A stretch of 64,000 bases of DNA from Anaerolineae bacterium (GCA_027494015.1 JAOSJP010000034.1:124001-188000), one strand, 5' to 3'; shown: positions 52,272-61,858, counted from the first letter of the stretch. Translations and numbers: made by a program. Notes: generated by a model not told the origin, from the letters alone.

Positions 52272-53704
52272 TCCGGCTGCTGCACCGATCCATACCTCTC
52301 ATCGCCTTGCTCACCGTGCTGTGGGGCGTGGCTGGCCCGCGCCTGGCCTGGGCGCAGGATGGGGGCCAATCGCCATCAGTGGGCGGCGCGACCATCCACG
52401 TCGTGCAGCGCGGCGAGACGCTGTTCGGCATCGCCATGCAGTATGGGACGACCGTCGAGGCCATTGCCGCCGCCAACGGCATCAGCGATCCGCGCTACAT
52501 CAGCGTCGGGCAGCGGCTGCTCATCCCCAACGCGCGCCTGGGCGTGCCCGGTGCGCCGATCACCCACAGCGTCGCCCCTGGCGACACCCTGCGCACGCTG
52601 GCCGCCACCTACCAGACGACCGCGGAGCGCATCGCCGCCGCTAACCGCATCACTAACCCGGCGCGCCTGTTCATCGGCCAGGAATTGACGATCAACCAGG
52701 GCGCAGCGGCTGAAGCCGGCGCCGCAGCCCAGCCGCGCAGCCTCTACCGCGTCCAGCCGGGGGACAATGTGCTGCGCATCGCGCTGCGGATGGGCATGCC
52801 CTGGCGTGCGCTCGCCGCAGCGAACGGGCTGACGAACTACGGTCCCGTCTTCGCCGGTCTGAGGATATGGGTGCCCGGCGACGATGGCAGCCCGCGCGAG
52901 TTGCCCGACCCCCTCGTCGCGTTCACCATTGCGCCCACGCCCGCCGTGCAGGGCCAGACCATCGCGCTGCACATCACGACCGAGGGGCCGGCGACGCTGG
53001 CCGGCACCTTCGTCGGCTACCCTGTCCAGTTCGTGACGCACGATGGCAACCAGCATGTGGCGCTGTTCGGCGTGCACGCCTTCACCGCAGACGGCGTTTA
53101 CCCGCTGGCGCTCAGCGTGACCACGCCCGATGGCGCGCAGACGCGCCTGTCCTTCAGCGTGCGCGTGGACGACGGAGATTACGGCACGGAGACCATCTCG
53201 CTGGACACGCAGCAGCAAGACCTGCTCACCGGCCAGGTCACCGAGCCGGAATGGGACCTGGTCGCCCGCACCATGAGCGTCTTCACCGCGCAACGCTATT
53301 TCGACGGCCTGATGGGCCTGCCTTCGACCGGGGCCATCACCTCGCAGTTTGGCACGCGGCGGGCCTATAATGGCGGCGTGCTGAGCACGTTCCACAGCGG
53401 CACCGACTTCGGCGGTTATCCAGGCTCCCCGGTGCTGGCTCCGGCGGCGGGTGTGGTCGTGCTGGCCGAGTCCCTGCCTGTGCGCGGCAACGCCACCATC
53501 ATTGATCACGGCTGGGGCGTCGTCACTGGCTACTGGCACCAGTCGGAGATCGGCGTGCGGGTGGGTGATGTGGTGAGCGCCGGGCAGGTCATCGGCGCGG
53601 TGGGATCAACTGGACGGTCAACCGGCCCGCATCTGCACTGGGAAATGTGGGTCGGCGGGGTGCAGGTAGACCCCATGCAGTGGGTGCAGCAAGCATTCCC
53701 GTAA
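52268..53704 (+). CDS. Secreted LysM-M23 family peptidase-like protein
   Basis: A 478-residue exported protein. The signal peptide runs to about residue 30. Three LysM domains follow: HVVQRGETLFGIAMQYGTTV (from about 45), SVAPGDTLRTLAATYQTT and RVQPGDNVLRIALRMGMPW, all typical for binding peptidoglycan. The C-terminal M23 part has HSGTDFGG (the His-xxx-Asp zinc site) and HLHWEMWVGG (the His-x-His). It could cut or remodel peptidoglycan. The linker region around residues 220-330 is beta-rich. It is coupled to the upstream membrane protein. Confidence 0.9.
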   Translation: MIRLLHRSIPLIALLTVLWGVAGPRLAWAQDGGQSPSVGGATIHVVQRGETLFGIAMQYGTTVEAIAAANGISDPRYISVGQRLLIPNARLGVPGAPITHSVAPGDTLRTLAATYQTTAERIAAANRITNPARLFIGQELTINQGAAAEAGAAAQPRSLYRVQPGDNVLRIALRMGMPWRALAAANGLTNYGPVFAGLRIWVPGDDGSPRELPDPLVAFTIAPTPAVQGQTIALHITTEGPATLAGTFVGYPVQFVTHDGNQHVALFGVHAFTADGVYPLALSVTTPDGAQTRLSFSVRVDDGDYGTETISLDTQQQDLLTGQVTEPEWDLVARTMSVFTAQRYFDGLMGLPSTGAITSQFGTRRAYNGGVLSTFHSGTDFGGYPGSPVLAPAAGVVVLAESLPVRGNATIIDHGWGVVTGYWHQSEIGVRVGDVVSAGQVIGAVGSTGRSTGPHLHWEMWVGGVQVDPMQWVQQAFP

Positions 53705-53771
53705 GGCAGGCGCACGTCTGTTTGTGCTGCGCGCTGCGTCCAAGAAATGAAGCCCTGGCAGATGGGATCGC

Positions 53772-54017
53772 TCAATAGCCGAGGCTGGTGCGGATCAGCG
53801 AGGCGATGGCAACGACGATTGTCACAAAGACGATCACCACCGTGACCGCGCTTTCGCCCACGCTGATAAACCCGCCCAATACCAGCACGACTCCCAGCAG
53901 CACCAGGGCCGATAGCAGACAGCTACAGCTCACCAGCCAGCGCGACAGCCCGCCCAGCAAGCCAGGGACGCGCTGGTAACGGTCGCTGCGACCAAGCAGA
54001 AGATCAATCAGGTCCAC
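53772..54017 (-). CDS. Small membrane protein of unknown function
   Basis: An 81-residue protein with two transmembrane helices (about residues 30-50 and 56-75) and a basic N-terminus (RSDRYQRVPGLLGGLSRW). GTG at 54017 follows GAGAGGGG. The sequence is small and the family is unknown, but the gene-like codon use and ribosome site support it. Confidence 0.6.
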   Translation of the reverse strand: MDLIDLLLGRSDRYQRVPGLLGGLSRWLVSCSCLLSALVLLGVVLVLGGFISVGESAVTVVIVFVTIVVAIASLIRTSLGY

Positions 54018-54065
54018 AGGCTGCCCCTCTCAGTGCAAAATCCAGGCAGAGTCCCGACTTGCCGG

Positions 54066-54497
54066 CTAAGATTCGCCCGCGTCGGTCTCGCTCAAAAGCT
54101 CGTAATCGTGAGTCAGAGTGACCGACCGGCGAAGTGTTGCTGACACAGAGCAGTACTTGTCGTGCGACAGGTGAATAGCCTGGGCGACATCGCGCTCGGA
54201 GATGTCCTCTCCGGTGATGACGTAGTGCAGATGGATGCGCGTGAACGGCCAGGGTGCGGTGCTTTGCTGCTCGCCCTCAACTTTCACGTGCAGTTGCCTG
54301 ATCCTCTTGCGTTTCTTTTGAAGAATGTTGACGACATCATAGGCCGTGCACGCCGCCAGAGAGACCAGCAGCAGCTCACTCGGCTTCATGCCGATGCCGT
54401 TTGCCTCGTCCGGGGCAGACACGACGACCGAATGCTTGGTGCTGTCCGTCCCAACGAATTGCAGGTCCTGAACCCAGGTGACTGTCGCGCTGCCCAT
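54066..54497 (-). CDS. OsmC/Ohr-family protein
   Basis: A 143-residue OsmC-like protein, the family of thiol peroxidases that detoxify organic hydroperoxides. MKPSELLLVSLAACTAYDV carries the first Cys and DKYCSVSATLRRS the second; both are conserved in the family. The ATG at 54497 is the family start; the open frame upstream (to 54656) is unrelated. A TATAAT (complement at 54543-54548) 46 bases upstream may be its -10. It is divergent from the disulfide oxidoreductase gene, which fits an oxidative-stress pair. Confidence 0.87.
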   Translation of the reverse strand: MGSATVTWVQDLQFVGTDSTKHSVVVSAPDEANGIGMKPSELLLVSLAACTAYDVVNILQKKRKRIRQLHVKVEGEQQSTAPWPFTRIHLHYVITGEDISERDVAQAIHLSHDKYCSVSATLRRSVTLTHDYELLSETDAGES

Positions 54498-54702
54498 GAT
54501 GCCCTTTCGTCTGTGGCGAGGGGTCGGCTGGCTGTGAGAGCGATTATACCGCCAAGCGCGCGCCCGGCGCACCTCTAACGAATTTCTGTTAGAAAGGCAG
54601 CCGGTTTTCCGGTATGATGAGCGCAGGCTGGCGCAACCGGCCAGGGGACGCCGCATCTAACTGGGTGAGCTGTACCGGTTGGCACACGAGGATTGGGCAA
54701 TC

Positions 54703-55350
54703 ATGCGCCTGATGGATCCAGAAACAGAGCAGCAGGTTCGCGAGGTGTTGGCGGCTGTGAAGTCGCCCGTGACACTGAAGATGTTCACCCAGGACTTCGA
54801 CTGCGAGGCATGCAGTGGCACGCGCCAGATCATCGAAGAGGTGGCAGACCTCTCTGACCTGATCAGTGTGGAGGTTCATGACTTCGCAGCCGAGAGCGAT
54901 CTCGCCAGGAGTCTGGGAGCCGACAAAGTCCCGGCGATTTTCGTCCTGGATGCGGACAGGCGCGACCGTGGCATCCGCTTCTTCGGCATTCCAGCAGGCT
55001 ACGAGTTCACCTCGCTGATCGAGGCTATCGTGCTGGTTGGCACCGGGGACTCGGCGCTGGAGGACGACACGCGAAAATTCCTGGACGCGCTGCAAACGCC
55101 GCTGCATCTGCAAGTCTTCGTGACGCCCACCTGCCCCCACTGCCCGCGCGCGGTGATGCTGGCCCACCAGCTTGCTTACGCCTCGGACAAAGTGACGGCG
55201 GATATGGTGGAGGTCACGGAGTTCCCGCACCTCGGCCAGAAATACGACGTGATGGGCGTGCCGCGCACCGTGATCAACGAGCACGCGTACCTGGAAGGCG
55301 CAGCACCTGAGCAGGTGCTCCTGGAAAAGCTAAAGGCCGCCGTGCAGTGA
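54703..55350 (+). CDS. Glutaredoxin-like protein disulfide oxidoreductase (two thioredoxin folds)
   Basis: A 215-residue protein of the PDO family. It has two thioredoxin folds with active-site pairs CEAC (first half) and CPHC (second half, TPTCPHCPRAV). GVPRTVINEH is the cis-Pro loop of the second fold and KVPAIFVLD that of the first. PDO proteins occur in thermophiles and reduce or form protein disulfides. The ATG at 54703 is preferred to the TTG at 54679 because GAGG lies before it. A TATGAT at 54613, with TTAGAA 18 bases upstream, may be its promoter. Confidence 0.88.
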   Translation: MRLMDPETEQQVREVLAAVKSPVTLKMFTQDFDCEACSGTRQIIEEVADLSDLISVEVHDFAAESDLARSLGADKVPAIFVLDADRRDRGIRFFGIPAGYEFTSLIEAIVLVGTGDSALEDDTRKFLDALQTPLHLQVFVTPTCPHCPRAVMLAHQLAYASDKVTADMVEVTEFPHLGQKYDVMGVPRTVINEHAYLEGAAPEQVLLEKLKAAVQ

Positions 55351-55450
55351 GCCATCTCACCGCAGCGGCGGAACTTAGCCAACGACCGCGCTCAGCCGGT
55401 CTTGGACTGAATGGCTTATACAACTCGAGGCACTAAGGAGAGAAAGTCAC

Positions 55451-55732
55451 ATGGCCACAAAGATCAACATCGAACCCCTGGGCGCTCGTGTTCTCGTCCT
55501 GCCGCTTGAGGGTGAATCGCAGACGCCCGGTGGCGTGCTGCTGCCGGAGACGGCCAAGGAAAAGCCGCAGCAGGGCACCGTCGAGGCCATCGGCGATCCT
55601 GACGAGATGGAAACCGATCTGAAGGTCGGCGACCGCGTGCTGTTCCCCAAGTACACCGGCACCGAGATCAAGTTCGAAGGCAAGACCTACCTGCTGATGA
55701 ACGAAGACGACGTGCTGGCGCGCATCAAGTAG
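55451..55732 (+). CDS. groES: Co-chaperonin GroES
   Basis: A 93-residue GroES that caps the GroEL chamber. INIEPLGARVLVLPLEGESQ and TPGGVLLPETAKEKPQQG form the beta-barrel and mobile loop. YTGTEIKFEGKTYLLMNEDD is the C-terminal strand set. AAGGAGAG precedes the ATG. groEL does not follow (the next 550 bases are repeats), and no CIRCE operator is seen upstream. It is a stand-alone copy; groEL may lie elsewhere. Confidence 0.95.
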   Translation: MATKINIEPLGARVLVLPLEGESQTPGGVLLPETAKEKPQQGTVEAIGDPDEMETDLKVGDRVLFPKYTGTEIKFEGKTYLLMNEDDVLARIK

Positions 55733-55886
55733 AGCGTTCCCACCAGTCACATACTCACGTGCCAGGCCGGGTGATTGCTGACCGTCACCCGGCTTTGCGT
55801 TGGCGCGGAGCACTCAGGGTAATCGCATCAAAATCCGCCGCGCGCCAGCCTGCTCGTAGGCGCGCTGCTCTGCTGCGTCCTGGTCT

Positions 55887-55979
55887 ACCTCACCCCCGCT
55901 CGGCGCTGACGCGCCTCGCCGCCCCCTCTCCGTCAACGGAGAGGGGGCAAGCCGAGCGCAGCGAGGCTGGGGGTGAGGT
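55887..55979. repeat. Palindromic repeat R1, copy 16
   Basis: Full-length copy. The CGCTCATAACGCC flank that follows is shared with the tandem array. Confidence 0.9.
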
Positions 55980-56103
55980 AAAGTGAGGGGCGCTCATAAC
56001 GCCAGACTTCCGAAGTTTGCTGGGGGTGAGGTCGCGCTTATCGCCGCGACGGGTGCGCGCAAAACCTGTCAGGTAGGGGCGCTGCTCTGCTGCGCCCCGG
56101 TCT

Positions 56104-56195
56104 ACCTCACCCCCGCTCGGCGCTGGCGCGCCTCGCCGCCCCCTCTCCGTTGACGGAGAGGGGGCAAGCCGAGCGGAGCGAGGCTGGGGTGAGGT
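56104..56195. repeat. Palindromic repeat R1, copy 17
   Basis: Full-length copy with the intact flank GTAGGGGCGCTGCTCTGC upstream, the undisrupted form of the MITE target site. Copies 16 and 17 fill most of the gap 55733-56310. Confidence 0.9.
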
Positions 56196-56310
56196 AGAAC
56201 AACACGCACGTTTGATGCGATTACCCTGGCGGAGCACTGGCCTACCAGGGCAGGCGATAGTAGAATGTAAATAAAAGGCCGTTCGCACCTGGTAGCGAAA
56301 GGGGCCAGCC

Positions 56311-57177
56311 ATGAATGCGCCGCACCTTTATCAGGACGTGCGCCCATCCCCGATTGCCGGGCGCTGGTACTCCGCCGACCCGCTGCGCCTGGCGCGCTCG
56401 GTGGACGAGTATCTGGAACAGGCCGATGTGCCCGCCCTGAACGGTGACGTGATCGGCGTTCTGACGCCGCACGCCGGGCACCGCTACTCCGGCCCCGTCG
56501 CCGGGCACGCTTTTAAGCTGGTGCAGGGTCTCGCCACAGAGGTCGTCGCCCTGGTTGGCCCGTCGCATTACCCCTACGACGCCCCAATAGTCACCACCGC
56601 CCACGAAGCCTACGAGACCCCGCTCGGCCAGGTGCCAGTTGACCGGGCGGCGTTGGCGGTGCTGGGAGAGGTCATTCCGATCAAGGCAGTGCGCACCGAC
56701 CCGGAGCATTCGCTGGAGATCGAGCTGCCATTCCTCCAGCGCGCGCTCGGCGAGTTTCGCATGATCCCGCTCGCTCTGGTGGAGCAATCCTACGAGATGG
56801 CCCAGGCGCTCGGCCAGGCGCTGGCCGACACGCTGGCTGGCACCCGCGCCCTGCTCGTCGCCAGCTCCGATCTGTCGCACTTCTACCCGCAGGACATCGC
56901 CCGCCGGCTCGACGGGACGGTGCTCGATGCCGTCGCCCGCTACGACCCGGCGGATGTGATTCAGGCGGAGGTGAGCGGCTCCGGCTTCGCCTGTGGGCGC
57001 GGAGCCATTGCGACGATCATGATCGCGGCGCGCGCCCTGGGGGCGGACACCGCTCAGATCGTCGGCTACGCGACCTCTGGCGACGTGACCCGCGATTACG
57101 CGCAGGTGGTCGGCTACGGCGCGGCTGTCTTCTACAGGCGGGCCGCCAGCCCCGGCGCTGAGCCACCCAGCAGATGA
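56311..57177 (+). CDS. MEMO-family (AmmeMemoRadiSam B) protein
   Basis: A 288-residue protein of the MEMO family. GVLTPHAGHRYSGPVAGHAF carries the conserved His, ALVGPSHYPY the next, EHSLEIELPFLQ the Glu/His pair, and ASSDLSHFY the later metal-binding His. The family is linked in many genomes to radical SAM and AMMECR1 genes, but these are not here. The role in bacteria is unknown. GAAAGGGGCC precedes the ATG. The gene is coupled to priA by an ATGATG overlap. Confidence 0.88.
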   Translation: MNAPHLYQDVRPSPIAGRWYSADPLRLARSVDEYLEQADVPALNGDVIGVLTPHAGHRYSGPVAGHAFKLVQGLATEVVALVGPSHYPYDAPIVTTAHEAYETPLGQVPVDRAALAVLGEVIPIKAVRTDPEHSLEIELPFLQRALGEFRMIPLALVEQSYEMAQALGQALADTLAGTRALLVASSDLSHFYPQDIARRLDGTVLDAVARYDPADVIQAEVSGSGFACGRGAIATIMIAARALGADTAQIVGYATSGDVTRDYAQVVGYGAAVFYRRAASPGAEPPSR

Positions 57178-60113
57178 TGTTCGCCGAAGTCGCCGTCAAC
57201 CGCCGCGTCCAGGGCACGTTCCATTACCATATCCCGGATTCCCTGTCTGGCCTGATCGCGCCGGGGCACCTGGTCAAGGTCTCCTTCGGCACGGCGCACA
57301 CAACCGGCATCGTCATCGCCCTGCACGAACACGCGCCGATCCCGCAGACCAAGCCGATCCTGGAGCGGCTGGATCCCGTGCCGGTGATCACGCCCGCCCA
57401 GCTTGAGCTGGCCCGCTGGCTGGCGCACGAGACGCTCACCCCGCTGGGGCTGTGCCTGTGGCTGATGCTGCCGCCGGGCATCGCCAAGCGCGGCGATCTG
57501 CTCTACACGCTGATCGAGGAAGACGCCGCAGACCTCTCCAAGACGCAGAAGCGCCTGGTCAGCCTGCTCCACCGGCGCGGGCCGCTGCGCGGGCGGCAGA
57601 TCGCCCACGCGCTGCGCCTTGTCCGCTGGCAGGGGCCGCTGGCCGGGCTGGTCAAGCGGGGCATCGTCCGCCAGGACCCGATTCTGGAAAAGCCCGATGT
57701 GGGTCCCAAGACCGTGCGCACCGTCCAACTGAACATCGCTCCAGACCGGATCAAGGATATTGCCCCCCGGCTGGGCCGCGAATCGCGGCGGGCCAACGTG
57801 CTCGAAGTGCTGCTCACCGCGCGCCACCAACGCATGACCGTCAGCGCGGTGATGGCTGCGGTTGGCTGCACGGAAGCGCCAATCCGCACGCTGGCTGAGG
57901 CCGGCGACCTGCGCCAGACAGCCAGCCAGACGTGGGTCGAGCTAACCGTCGCCCCGGCGGAGATCGCCGCGCACCTGGAAGCCGGAGGTTATGCCCGCGC
58001 CCACGCGCAGCGCCAGGTCTTGCAGCAGCTTCTGGAGGCGAACAGCCCCCTTCCCCTGGGCGCGCTGAACGCCGGTGCGGTGGGTCGCCTCGAAAAGGCC
58101 GGGACGGTCCGCCGCTGGACAGACCCGGCGACGGTGGAGCTCGTCCACCCGCCCCAGGCAGTGATGGCGCGCATCATCGAGCTGCGCGGCGGCGCGCCGT
58201 ACCTGGCCGTGCTCGAATACCTCGCCCAGGCCGGGGGCGCAGTCCCCCTGCGCGAAGTCACCCAGGCGACGGGCACCACGCTCGCGCACCTGCGCCGCCT
58301 GGCCGACGACGACCTGGTGGCGCTGGGCGAGGCGGAAACCTGGCGCGATCCGGTGGGCGAGCAGGAATTCCTGCCGACCGTCGCCCCGCCGCTCACCGCC
58401 GAGCAGCGCCGCGTCTGGGAGACCGTCCAGGGATACATGGACACGATTCACTGGGGCGCTGTCTCGCCCACGCCGGAGACCTCTGGCGTGTTCGTGCTGC
58501 ACGGCGTGACCGGCTCCGGCAAGACAGAAATCTATCTGCGCGCAGTGGAGCGAGCGCTGGCCCAGGGCCGCCAGGCGATTGTGTTGGTGCCGGAGATCGC
58601 CCTGACGCCGCAGACGGTGCGCCGCTTCGCTTCGCGCTTTCCGGGCAGCGTGGCCGTGGTGCACAGCGGGCTTTCGGTTGGCGAGCGCTACGACACGTGG
58701 CGGCGCGCGCGGGCCGGCCAGGTGCACGTGGTGGTCGGCGCGCGCTCGGCTCTCTTCACGCCGCTGCCGAACGTGGGGCTGGTCATCCTCGACGAGGAGC
58801 ACGACGACAGCTACAAGCAGTCGCCGCCGCCCATCGCCCCGCCCTACTACCACGCGCGCGAGGCGGCCATTGCCCTGATGCGCATCACGCGGGGCACGGT
58901 GCTGCTGGGCAGCGCCACGCCGGACGTGGGCACGTTCTTTCGCGCCGAGCGTGGGGACTATCAGCTTCTGTCGCTGCCCGACCGGGTGATCGCCCACCGC
59001 GAGCGCATCGCCGAGCTAACCCGCCGGCTGAACGCCCCACAGGCGCGCTACCACCCCACCGACGCCGCCGACGCCGTCTACGCCGACCTGCCAGCCGTGC
59101 ACGTGGTGGACATGCGCCAGGAGCTGCGCGCCGGCAACCGCAGCATCTTCAGCCGGCTGCTGCACACGGCGCTCAGCGAGGTGCTGGAGCGGGCCGAACA
59201 GGCCATCCTCTTCCTCAACCGGCGCGGCACAGCCACCTTCATCATGTGCCGCGACTGCGGCTACATTGCCATGTGCCCGCGCTGTAGCACGCCGCTGACC
59301 TATCACGGCCCGCGCGAGGCCCTTATCTGTCACTACTGCGGCTACACCACCGGGCACATCACCGTCTGCCCGGCGTGCAACAGCAAGCGCATCCGGCACT
59401 TCGGCCAGGGCACGGAGCTAATCGAAGCGGCGGCGCGCGAAGAATTTCCCCAGGCGCGGGTCATCCGCTGGGACGCCGACACCGTGACCGCTGCCGACGG
59501 GCACGACAAGATTCTGCGCACCTTTGCCGCGCATCGCGCCGACATACTGATCGGCACGCAGATGGTCGCCAAGGGGCTGGACTTGCCACAGGTGACGCTG
59601 GTGGGCATCGTCTCCGCCGACACCGCGCTCGGCCTGCCCGACTACCGCTCCGGCGAGCGCACCTTCCAGCTTCTGACGCAGGTCGCCGGGCGAGCCGGGC
59701 GCGGCGCGCTGGGCGGGCGAGTCGTGCTGCAAAGCTACCTGCCGGAGCATTATGCCGTGCGCGCCGCCGCCCACCACGATTACCTGACCTTCTACCGGCA
59801 GGAGATCGCCCATCGCCGCGACCAGCGGTTCCCGCCATTCCGCCGGCTGGCGCGCCTCATCTTCCAGTACCCAGCCGCCGACCGCGCCGAAGCCGAGGCG
59901 CAGCGCGCCCGCCTGATCATCGAGCGGCGCATCGCCGCCGGACAATTCACGGCGACCGAGATCATCGGCCCCACGCCGTGCTTCTTCGCCCGGCGCAATA
60001 ACCTCTACCGCTGGCACCTGGTAGTGCGCAGCGCAAACCCGGCGGGGGTGCTGGAAGGCATAGATATTCCCGAAGACTGGATCGTGGATATAGACCCGGT
60101 GGATATGCTGTAG
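57174..60113 (+). CDS. priA: Primosomal protein N' (PriA) with enlarged N-terminal region
   Basis: A 979-residue helicase for replication restart. The N-terminal 3'-end-binding domain starts FAEVAVNRRVQGTFHYHIP. GVTGSGKTEIY (about residue 445) is Walker A and ILDEEHDDSYKQ the DEEH box. CRDCGYIAMCPRCSTPLTYH and CHYCGYTTGHITVCPACNSK are the zinc-binding Cys sets, and VAGRAGRG is motif VI. In E. coli Walker A lies near residue 225, so about 200 extra residues sit before the motor, in winged-helix-like segments. It is coupled to the MEMO gene. Confidence 0.94.
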   Translation: MMFAEVAVNRRVQGTFHYHIPDSLSGLIAPGHLVKVSFGTAHTTGIVIALHEHAPIPQTKPILERLDPVPVITPAQLELARWLAHETLTPLGLCLWLMLPPGIAKRGDLLYTLIEEDAADLSKTQKRLVSLLHRRGPLRGRQIAHALRLVRWQGPLAGLVKRGIVRQDPILEKPDVGPKTVRTVQLNIAPDRIKDIAPRLGRESRRANVLEVLLTARHQRMTVSAVMAAVGCTEAPIRTLAEAGDLRQTASQTWVELTVAPAEIAAHLEAGGYARAHAQRQVLQQLLEANSPLPLGALNAGAVGRLEKAGTVRRWTDPATVELVHPPQAVMARIIELRGGAPYLAVLEYLAQAGGAVPLREVTQATGTTLAHLRRLADDDLVALGEAETWRDPVGEQEFLPTVAPPLTAEQRRVWETVQGYMDTIHWGAVSPTPETSGVFVLHGVTGSGKTEIYLRAVERALAQGRQAIVLVPEIALTPQTVRRFASRFPGSVAVVHSGLSVGERYDTWRRARAGQVHVVVGARSALFTPLPNVGLVILDEEHDDSYKQSPPPIAPPYYHAREAAIALMRITRGTVLLGSATPDVGTFFRAERGDYQLLSLPDRVIAHRERIAELTRRLNAPQARYHPTDAADAVYADLPAVHVVDMRQELRAGNRSIFSRLLHTALSEVLERAEQAILFLNRRGTATFIMCRDCGYIAMCPRCSTPLTYHGPREALICHYCGYTTGHITVCPACNSKRIRHFGQGTELIEAAAREEFPQARVIRWDADTVTAADGHDKILRTFAAHRADILIGTQMVAKGLDLPQVTLVGIVSADTALGLPDYRSGERTFQLLTQVAGRAGRGALGGRVVLQSYLPEHYAVRAAAHHDYLTFYRQEIAHRRDQRFPPFRRLARLIFQYPAADRAEAEAQRARLIIERRIAAGQFTATEIIGPTPCFFARRNNLYRWHLVVRSANPAGVLEGIDIPEDWIVDIDPVDML

Positions 60114-60154
60114 AGTCATCCTAATTCAAGATGCCCGTACCGGCGGAGAAGAGC

Positions 60155-60802
60155 ATGACACAGGCACGCGCAACCCCGGAACGAGACCAACCTTCAGAAT
60201 GGGTCAGCCTGGGCGAGGCCGCACAGATCATCGGCGTCCACCCGGCGACCATCCGCAACTGGGCCGAACAGGGCGAGCTACCCTATCGGCGCACACCGGG
60301 CGGCCACCGCCGCTTTCGCCGGGCAGACCTGGAGCAGTGGCTGGCGTCGAACCGTATCACCCAGCCAGCGGAAGCACGGGTGCTCGTCCAGAGCGCCCTG
60401 GGCCGCGCGCGGCTGGAAATGGGCGACCGCGAAGCGCTCGCCCGCCTGGGATGGTACGGACGGCTGAGTCCCGACGCGCGCGAGGTCATGCGCCGCCAGG
60501 GCCTGCGCCTGATGGACGCCCTGATCGGCCACCTGGCAGACCCCGCCGCCAGCAACAGGCATGAGACCGCCCACGACATTGGCCTGACCTATGGGCGGCT
60601 GCTCAAGAGCCAGGGCCTGTCGCTCTCGCAGGCGCTGGAGGGCTATTTCTACTTCGTGGACTTCCTCGTGGACTCGGTGGTGCAGCTTGCCGAGACAGGC
60701 ACCGCCCGGCCCCAGAGCACCTGGAGCGCGATGCTGCGCCAGATCACCCTGTTCACGCGCGCCGTTCTGGTGAGCATGGTCCTCGTCTACGAGCGCGAAT
60801 GA
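60155..60802 (+). CDS. MerR/excisionase-type HTH regulator
   Basis: A 215-residue protein. Residues 15-65 form a winged HTH of the MerR/HTH_17 type: LGEAAQIIGVHPATIRNWAE, then GHRRFRRADLEQWL. The rest is helical (GRLLKSQGLSLSQALEGYFY) and resembles the helical sensor part found in RsbRD-like or other Chloroflexi regulators. It has no clear ligand motif. The ATG at 60155 follows GGAGAAGAG. It lies 41 bases after priA. Confidence 0.82.
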   Translation: MTQARATPERDQPSEWVSLGEAAQIIGVHPATIRNWAEQGELPYRRTPGGHRRFRRADLEQWLASNRITQPAEARVLVQSALGRARLEMGDREALARLGWYGRLSPDAREVMRRQGLRLMDALIGHLADPAASNRHETAHDIGLTYGRLLKSQGLSLSQALEGYFYFVDFLVDSVVQLAETGTARPQSTWSAMLRQITLFTRAVLVSMVLVYERE

Positions 60803-60827
60803 ACCCTGCCGCGCGCCCGGCGACGGC

Positions 60828-61826
60828 CTAACGCCCAGGGATAGCGTCGTGGCGGGGATAGGGCCGCGTGCCGACGCGCGTGAGCAGCACCGCGCCCAGC
60901 CCAACCGCCCCCAGAAGTGTCGTCGCCAGCAGCCCGATCCACGCCGTGAGCCAGAAGACGCTCCACACGCGCAGCAGCAACGACAGCGCTATGCCTCCCA
61001 CCGCCGCCGCGACCATACGCGGCTGGCCCTCCAGCCCCACACGCCGCAGCAGAGCGACGCCGAACGGCCCCGCCAGCGCCACCCACCCCAGCACTGACAG
61101 CGCGCCAACTGCCAGCCAGGCGAGAATCACGACGGGCAGCAGCACCAGCGGCAGGATCAGCAGCAGCGACACGCCATAGACAACGGTCAGCCCAATCGCA
61201 GCGAGCATGGTCAGCATCCCCACCCCACCGGCGACGAGCGGCGCGCGGTAGATCGACTCAGACATGCGCACCAGCGAGCGCGGCAAGATAGCCGTCAGCA
61301 GCGCGGACAGCGCCCCAAAGAACAGCGAGCCAGTGATCACCGCGCCCGTGCGGAACAGGACGCTGCCTCGCCAGCTTTCCCAGCCGGAATTGATCGCGTT
61401 GCCGACGCTGGCGCGCCCGCCCTGGTTGCACTCCTCGCGCATCTGCCCGTCAATGCGGGCCGCATCGCTGCGTTCCAGGCTCTTGGCGCAGATCGTCAGG
61501 TCGCCGGCGATGTGCGCCCCTTCGCCGATGATCAGGCGGTCGGCGACAGTCACTGCTTCGCCGCGCACTTCCCCGTTGAGCGTGACCTTCTCGCCCAGCA
61601 GCGTGAGGTCGCCTTCCACGACGCTATCTGTCTCCAGGACAATCGTCCCCGCCAGGATCACCTGGTCGCCGGTGCGCTGCTCGCCCGCCCCCAGCGTGTA
61701 CGACGAGGTGATCATGAAGCCGTCGAAGTCGTCTGAGCTGCTCTGGCATCCCGTCACCACGAGCGCCAGCACAACGAGCAGCGCCGGGAGCGCCAGCTTG
61801 CGAGTCGAGGGAAGTTCGGGGGACAT
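60828..61826 (-). CDS. Lipoprotein with bactofilin-like repeats and membrane helices
   Basis: A 332-residue protein. A signal peptide with lipobox VVTGC is followed at about residues 40-125 by short beta-repeats (VVEGDLTLLGEKVTLNGEVR, then IIGEGAHIAGDLTICAKSL) like those of polymer-forming cytoskeletal proteins. Five or six hydrophobic helices follow, to the end. The ATG at 61826 follows GCGAGGA; an open frame to 62120 is unrelated. It lies after the anti-sigma gene and is likely in the sigma operon. Confidence 0.83.
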   Translation of the reverse strand: MSPELPSTRKLALPALLVVLALVVTGCQSSSDDFDGFMITSSYTLGAGEQRTGDQVILAGTIVLETDSVVEGDLTLLGEKVTLNGEVRGEAVTVADRLIIGEGAHIAGDLTICAKSLERSDAARIDGQMREECNQGGRASVGNAINSGWESWRGSVLFRTGAVITGSLFFGALSALLTAILPRSLVRMSESIYRAPLVAGGVGMLTMLAAIGLTVVYGVSLLLILPLVLLPVVILAWLAVGALSVLGWVALAGPFGVALLRRVGLEGQPRMVAAAVGGIALSLLLRVWSVFWLTAWIGLLATTLLGAVGLGAVLLTRVGTRPYPRHDAIPGR

Positions 61827-61858
61827 CGGGTCCTCGCTTCTGCGCACAGGCCGTGCCA

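Noticed and set aside
55350..55451. CIRCE operator upstream of groES
   Set aside because: No TTAGCACTC-N9-GAGTGCTAA motif is present.
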